DNA from: JBHJGO01 sp050331715
GTDB taxonomy: Bacteria; Cyanobacteriota; Cyanobacteriia; Cyanobacteriales; Microcoleaceae
Assembly (NCBI GenBank): GCA_050331715.1
Contig: JBHJGO010000149.1
Coordinates: forward strand, 1-64,000
Direction: 5' to 3'
DNA: 64,000 nt
Both the position numbers and the translations under genes were made by a program. Below are positions 61,667 through 64,000 of the stretch, in pieces (position 1 is the first letter of the stretch; each line of letters opens with the position of its first letter). Under the pieces are notes generated by a model. It was given only the letters and a program-made list of their open reading frames with translations. It did no database searches and was not told the DNA's origin.

Positions 61667-62310
61667 ACATCCTCCTTCCGACTCTGTAGAACCTGATCGA
61701 TTAACCCATACTCCTGCGCCTGTTCAGGGGTCATGTAGCGGGTTCGGTTCATGTCCTTGGCAACTTTTTCCACAGACTGGCCTGTGTTTTGGGCAAGAAT
61801 TTCTACCATGAGGGATTGCTTCGCCAGCACTTCCTTAGCATTAATTTCAATGTCAGTAGCCTGCCCCTGGGTTCCAGACAGGGTATGATTTAGAGCAATC
61901 ATTGAATGGGGTAGACAACCGCGCTTTCCCTTGGTGCCGCAGGAAAGTAACATGGCTGCCACGCCAATCGCCTGACCCAGACAGATGGTTACGATTTCAG
62001 ACTTCACATGCTGCATCGTGTCATAGATCGCCAGGCCTGCCATAATCGACATCGAACCAACGTATTCATTGGTCATGCCCGCCAGCACCGGATCTCCCAG
62101 GGAGTTAATGTACAAAAAGATGGGCTTGTTCTGATCTTCAGAATCCAGATACAACAGCGCTGAAACCAGAGAATTTGCCAATCCCATCGAAACCGGTTGG
62201 TTCAGGAAAATAATCCGTTCCTGACTCATGCGAGTGTAGATATTGACCCACTGCCAGTAGCGGCTACCGGGTACGTTGTAGGGAACGCGAAGCACTTCGT
62301 CAACAGCCAT
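61651..62310 (-). CDS. ClpR-like (catalytically inactive) Clp subunit
   Basis: 219 residues. Strong similarity to ClpP, but the catalytic Ser is Gly (LGQAIGVAAMLL, Gly116 in place of Ser) and the His is Asn (MIALNHTLSGTQGQ). An extra segment of about 11 residues (NEYVGSMSIMAG region) precedes the first active-site helix, a known ClpR feature. It therefore forms part of the ring but cannot cut. The N-terminus MAVDEVLRVPYNVPGSRYWQ marks it as a paralogue distinct from the next gene. Confidence 0.92.
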   Translation of the reverse strand: MAVDEVLRVPYNVPGSRYWQWVNIYTRMSQERIIFLNQPVSMGLANSLVSALLYLDSEDQNKPIFLYINSLGDPVLAGMTNEYVGSMSIMAGLAIYDTMQHVKSEIVTICLGQAIGVAAMLLSCGTKGKRGCLPHSMIALNHTLSGTQGQATDIEINAKEVLAKQSLMVEILAQNTGQSVEKVAKDMNRTRYMTPEQAQEYGLIDQVLQSRKEDVVISH

Positions 62311-62325
62311 AGTTCATCCCATTAA

Positions 62326-62370
62326 TTTATCTCTAAACCATCTATCTCTAAACCATCTATCTCTAAACCC
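62326..62370. repeat. Three 15-bp tandem repeats between clp genes
   Basis: TTTATCTCTAAACCA, TCTATCTCTAAACCA and TCTATCTCTAAACCC. The last unit runs 8 bp into the 3' end of the upstream clpR gene, and the array fills most of the 52-bp intergenic space. Confidence 0.88.
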
Positions 62371-63034
62371 CAACGGGTAACTGTTTTGGCAGTTCCTTGG
62401 TACTCTCTAGTACCCGATCAATTAAGCCATATTCCTTGGCTTCTTGGGGGGTCATATACAGCATTCGATCTGTATCTTTGGCAATCTTTTCAGGGGACTG
62501 GTCGGTATTTTTGGACAGAATATCCAGTGTGGCCTGTTTGTTTGACAGCACCTCCTTGGCTCGAATCTGAATATCCGTGGCCTGACTACGGCCCATGCCC
62601 ATGCGGGGTTGGTTTAGCACAATCGTGGCATGGGGTAAGCTAGCCCGAAATCCCTTAGTTCCAGCAGATAGGATCATGGCCGCCGTTCCCATGGCCTGAC
62701 CGATGCAAATTGTATGGACGGGAGGCTTAACGTAGCTGATGGTGTCACAAATCGCAAAAGCTTCCGTATCCTGACCAATGGCATCTCCGGTATACCAGGA
62801 GGTTCCGGTGGAGTTGATATAGAAATAAATCGGCTTGTCCGAAGCATCAAACTGTAGATAGAGCAGTTGAGCAATGATCAGCTTCGTGACATCGACCCCC
62901 AGTTGACGCTTGTAGTCGTCAGAAGAGACGAGGGGAAGACCTAGATAGATAATCCTTTCCTTGAGTAGGAGAGAGGGAAGATCTGGAGGGGGAGTACGGA
63001 CTGGACTGTCAGTGTAATAGTATGGGCTTTGCAC
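62363..63034 (-). CDS. clpR: ClpR, non-catalytic Clp protease subunit
   Basis: 223 residues if started at the GTG 63034 (QSPYYYTDSPVRTPPPDLPS), which fits the usual roughly 225 residues. An open frame reaches 63154 (ATG), but its extra 40 residues look non-conserved. Ser is replaced by Gly in CIGQAMGTAAMILSAGTKG and His by Asn in ATIVLNQPRMGMG. The ClpR insertion STGTSWYTGDAIGQDTEAFA is present. This matches the cyanobacterial ClpR of the ClpP3/R core. First gene of the clp trio. Confidence 0.88.
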   Translation of the reverse strand: MQSPYYYTDSPVRTPPPDLPSLLLKERIIYLGLPLVSSDDYKRQLGVDVTKLIIAQLLYLQFDASDKPIYFYINSTGTSWYTGDAIGQDTEAFAICDTISYVKPPVHTICIGQAMGTAAMILSAGTKGFRASLPHATIVLNQPRMGMGRSQATDIQIRAKEVLSNKQATLDILSKNTDQSPEKIAKDTDRMLYMTPQEAKEYGLIDRVLESTKELPKQLPVGV

Positions 63035-63273
63035 AATAAATGCCTGAACGCTGCAAAATTGTCTAAAAATGTAGCTTGGAGCCCAAGCCCCAATAGAAGA
63101 CATCGTAGCGCAGTTTACAGTGCTTCTCTGCAATTCAAAGGGCGGAATACCCAACCTGAAGCCGGAATCATCCAGGTGATTTTTCAGAGACTGAATCCCT
63201 GGTCATGATCAAGACTGCCTGAATTCCCAAATAGACTCGGAACGGTGTATTTCGCCAGTTGATTCTAAGAAGT

Positions 63274-63750
63274 CTAGAACTTGAGGGCCTGATTCTCGAC
63301 AATGGATTTAACTGCGTCCTTCTGAGCCAGGGCATAAACCCCTTCGACTGAGATCTGAACTGGCATTGTTGCCAGAGCCGAGGGCTGTTCCGCCAGAAGT
63401 TGACCGTTGTATTGGCTGATAACGCCGCGAATTTGGCTGAGAGAAGCTTCGGCTTGTTGAATTACAGCTTCAGTGGAGCGAGATTGACCCGAAGAATTTT
63501 GTTCGATTTTCAAGAATACGAGTACCTGAATCTGTTGCTGAGGATCAAGACTGGCCAACCGATTGGCAAAGACTGTGCTGATCTTAGATGGATCAGGCTG
63601 AGCATTTCGTGACGCATCCAGTTCAGCCATGGCTACATCCGTTAAATTAAAAGTTGAGTTAAAAATAGGGAAGCGGTCAGCATTGGTCTTGAACCCTGAG
63701 AGGTTGAAGGCACAAAATATCAGTATGCAGTATAACAGGCGGGTGGGCAT
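63274..63750 (-). CDS. Secreted protein with I9-like (subtilisin propeptide-like) fold
   Basis: 158 residues. The start at 63750 gives a short signal peptide (RLLYCILIFCAFNLSGFKTN); Met41 (63630) is a cytoplasmic alternative. The C-terminal half has the inhibitor-I9 look: IQVLVFLKIEQNSSGQ, then QAEASLSQIRGVISQYNGQL and a VYALAQKDAVKSIVENQALK end. Such domains are subtilase propeptides or free inhibitors. No subtilase lies next to it, so a stand-alone role is inferred with low certainty. Confidence 0.6.
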   Translation of the reverse strand: MPTRLLYCILIFCAFNLSGFKTNADRFPIFNSTFNLTDVAMAELDASRNAQPDPSKISTVFANRLASLDPQQQIQVLVFLKIEQNSSGQSRSTEAVIQQAEASLSQIRGVISQYNGQLLAEQPSALATMPVQISVEGVYALAQKDAVKSIVENQALKF

Positions 63751-63840
63751 GGCTTAACAAATTGGTCGGATGTTGGTGGAATATTTGAGATAAATTCAGA
63801 ATCGAACAATCCAAAACAGGAAAGTCCAAAAAAATTAGCA

Positions 63841-64000
63841 ATGAATCTAAGTTCAAAACCCAATGATCGTCAACAGGAAACGGTTACAGAACCTTTGCCA
63901 ACGGATCTGAAGCCTCGGCCAATTCAGTCGATTAAAGGTTGGCGATTCTGGATTCCGCTGCTGTTTCAGTTGGGTTTGATCCTGGCGGTTCCGGCTGCAG
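63841..64000 (+). CDS. GDYXXLXY-like membrane protein, 3' end outside window
   Basis: The first 53 residues are visible from the ATG: a polar lead (MNLSSKPNDRQQETVTEPLP) and a hydrophobic span starting WRFWIPLLFQLGLILAVPAA. This matches the opening of proteins annotated as GDYXXLXY domain, which have the same FW-PLL-Q-LILAVPA pattern followed by an extracellular part. Too little is seen for certainty. Confidence 0.55.
   Translation, partial: MNLSSKPNDRQQETVTEPLPTDLKPRPIQSIKGWRFWIPLLFQLGLILAVPAA

Noticed and set aside
63035..63154. 40-residue N-terminal extension of ClpR from the ATG at 63154
   Set aside because: It is not conserved-looking, and the GTG at 63034 restores the family length; not fully excluded.

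Overview
The window is chromosomal DNA from a cyanobacterium. The cyanobacterial signature genes are a plastoquinone-type chorismate lyase, a ferredoxin-type heme oxygenase, the clock-input protein LdpA, the small redox regulator PedR, a CBS-CP12 fusion, the Ycf45-type ATPase/R3H protein, a PilT retraction ATPase and a ClpP3/ClpR cluster. The HIP1 octamer GCGATCGC occurs more than twenty times by eye. The pentapeptide-repeat, RTX and long TPR proteins, and several short tandem repeats between genes, suggest a larger-genome (probably filamentous) species rather than a picocyanobacterium. I saw no rRNA, tRNA, CRISPR array, insertion sequence or prophage.

Layout. 0-3.7 kb: a CHAT-protease-like protein cut by the window edge, CBS-CP12, a hairpin repeat and a pentapeptide protein. 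3.8-7.7 kb: metabolism (ilvD, a transglutaminase-like protein, chorismate lyase, tyrA). 7.8-14.8 kb: a DUF58 protein, pilT, then a leftward operon Hpt protein - small membrane protein - obg - VOC protein, then an exported SGNH-like protein. 15-21.8 kb: small proteins, an anchored PstS-like binding protein, a PspA-like coiled coil, Ycf45 and LdpA. 22-26.3 kb: a two-gene sensor-kinase operon. 26.7-29 kb: a two-domain peptidoglycan hydrolase and ho1, followed by a 1.2-kb non-coding stretch. 30-42 kb: secreted or surface functions (RTX-tagged glycoside-hydrolase-like protein, LemA/TPM pair, large pentapeptide protein, esterase, phosphatase, DUF1995, RTX-CAP protein). 42-47.5 kb: small membrane proteins, a CorA-like protein, a broken TPR-glycosyltransferase gene and riboflavin synthase. 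47.8-53.8 kb: a BFN nuclease-domain protein, an Fe-S aldo/keto reductase, a broken small gene, an LRAT-type protein, speA and the remains of a nitrilase-associated (Nit1) operon. 53.8-64 kb: housekeeping genes (hisS, pedR, a sugar kinase, pta, a zinc peptidase, a DnaJ protein, clpP3 and two clpR genes).

The part most worth a second look is 43.7-53.8 kb, where four reading frames are interrupted. (i) A TPR-glycosyltransferase gene of about 1,018 codons carries one in-frame TAA and a nine-A frameshift. Its TAA lies between two identical 50-bp direct repeats spaced 207 bp (69 codons) apart, so recombination between them would remove the stop and restore the frame. (ii) A 93-residue gene is split by an in-frame TAA. 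(iii) N- and C-terminal pieces of a probable Nit1-cluster radical-SAM protein remain with the centre missing. (iv) The adjoining GNAT gene has an in-frame TGA. This looks like local gene decay, with a possible switchable surface-glycosylation gene.

All family names come from reading motifs in the translated sequence; no database search was run. Starts were moved inward from the longest frame where an ATG, an ATGA overlap or family length favoured it, and each case is stated.
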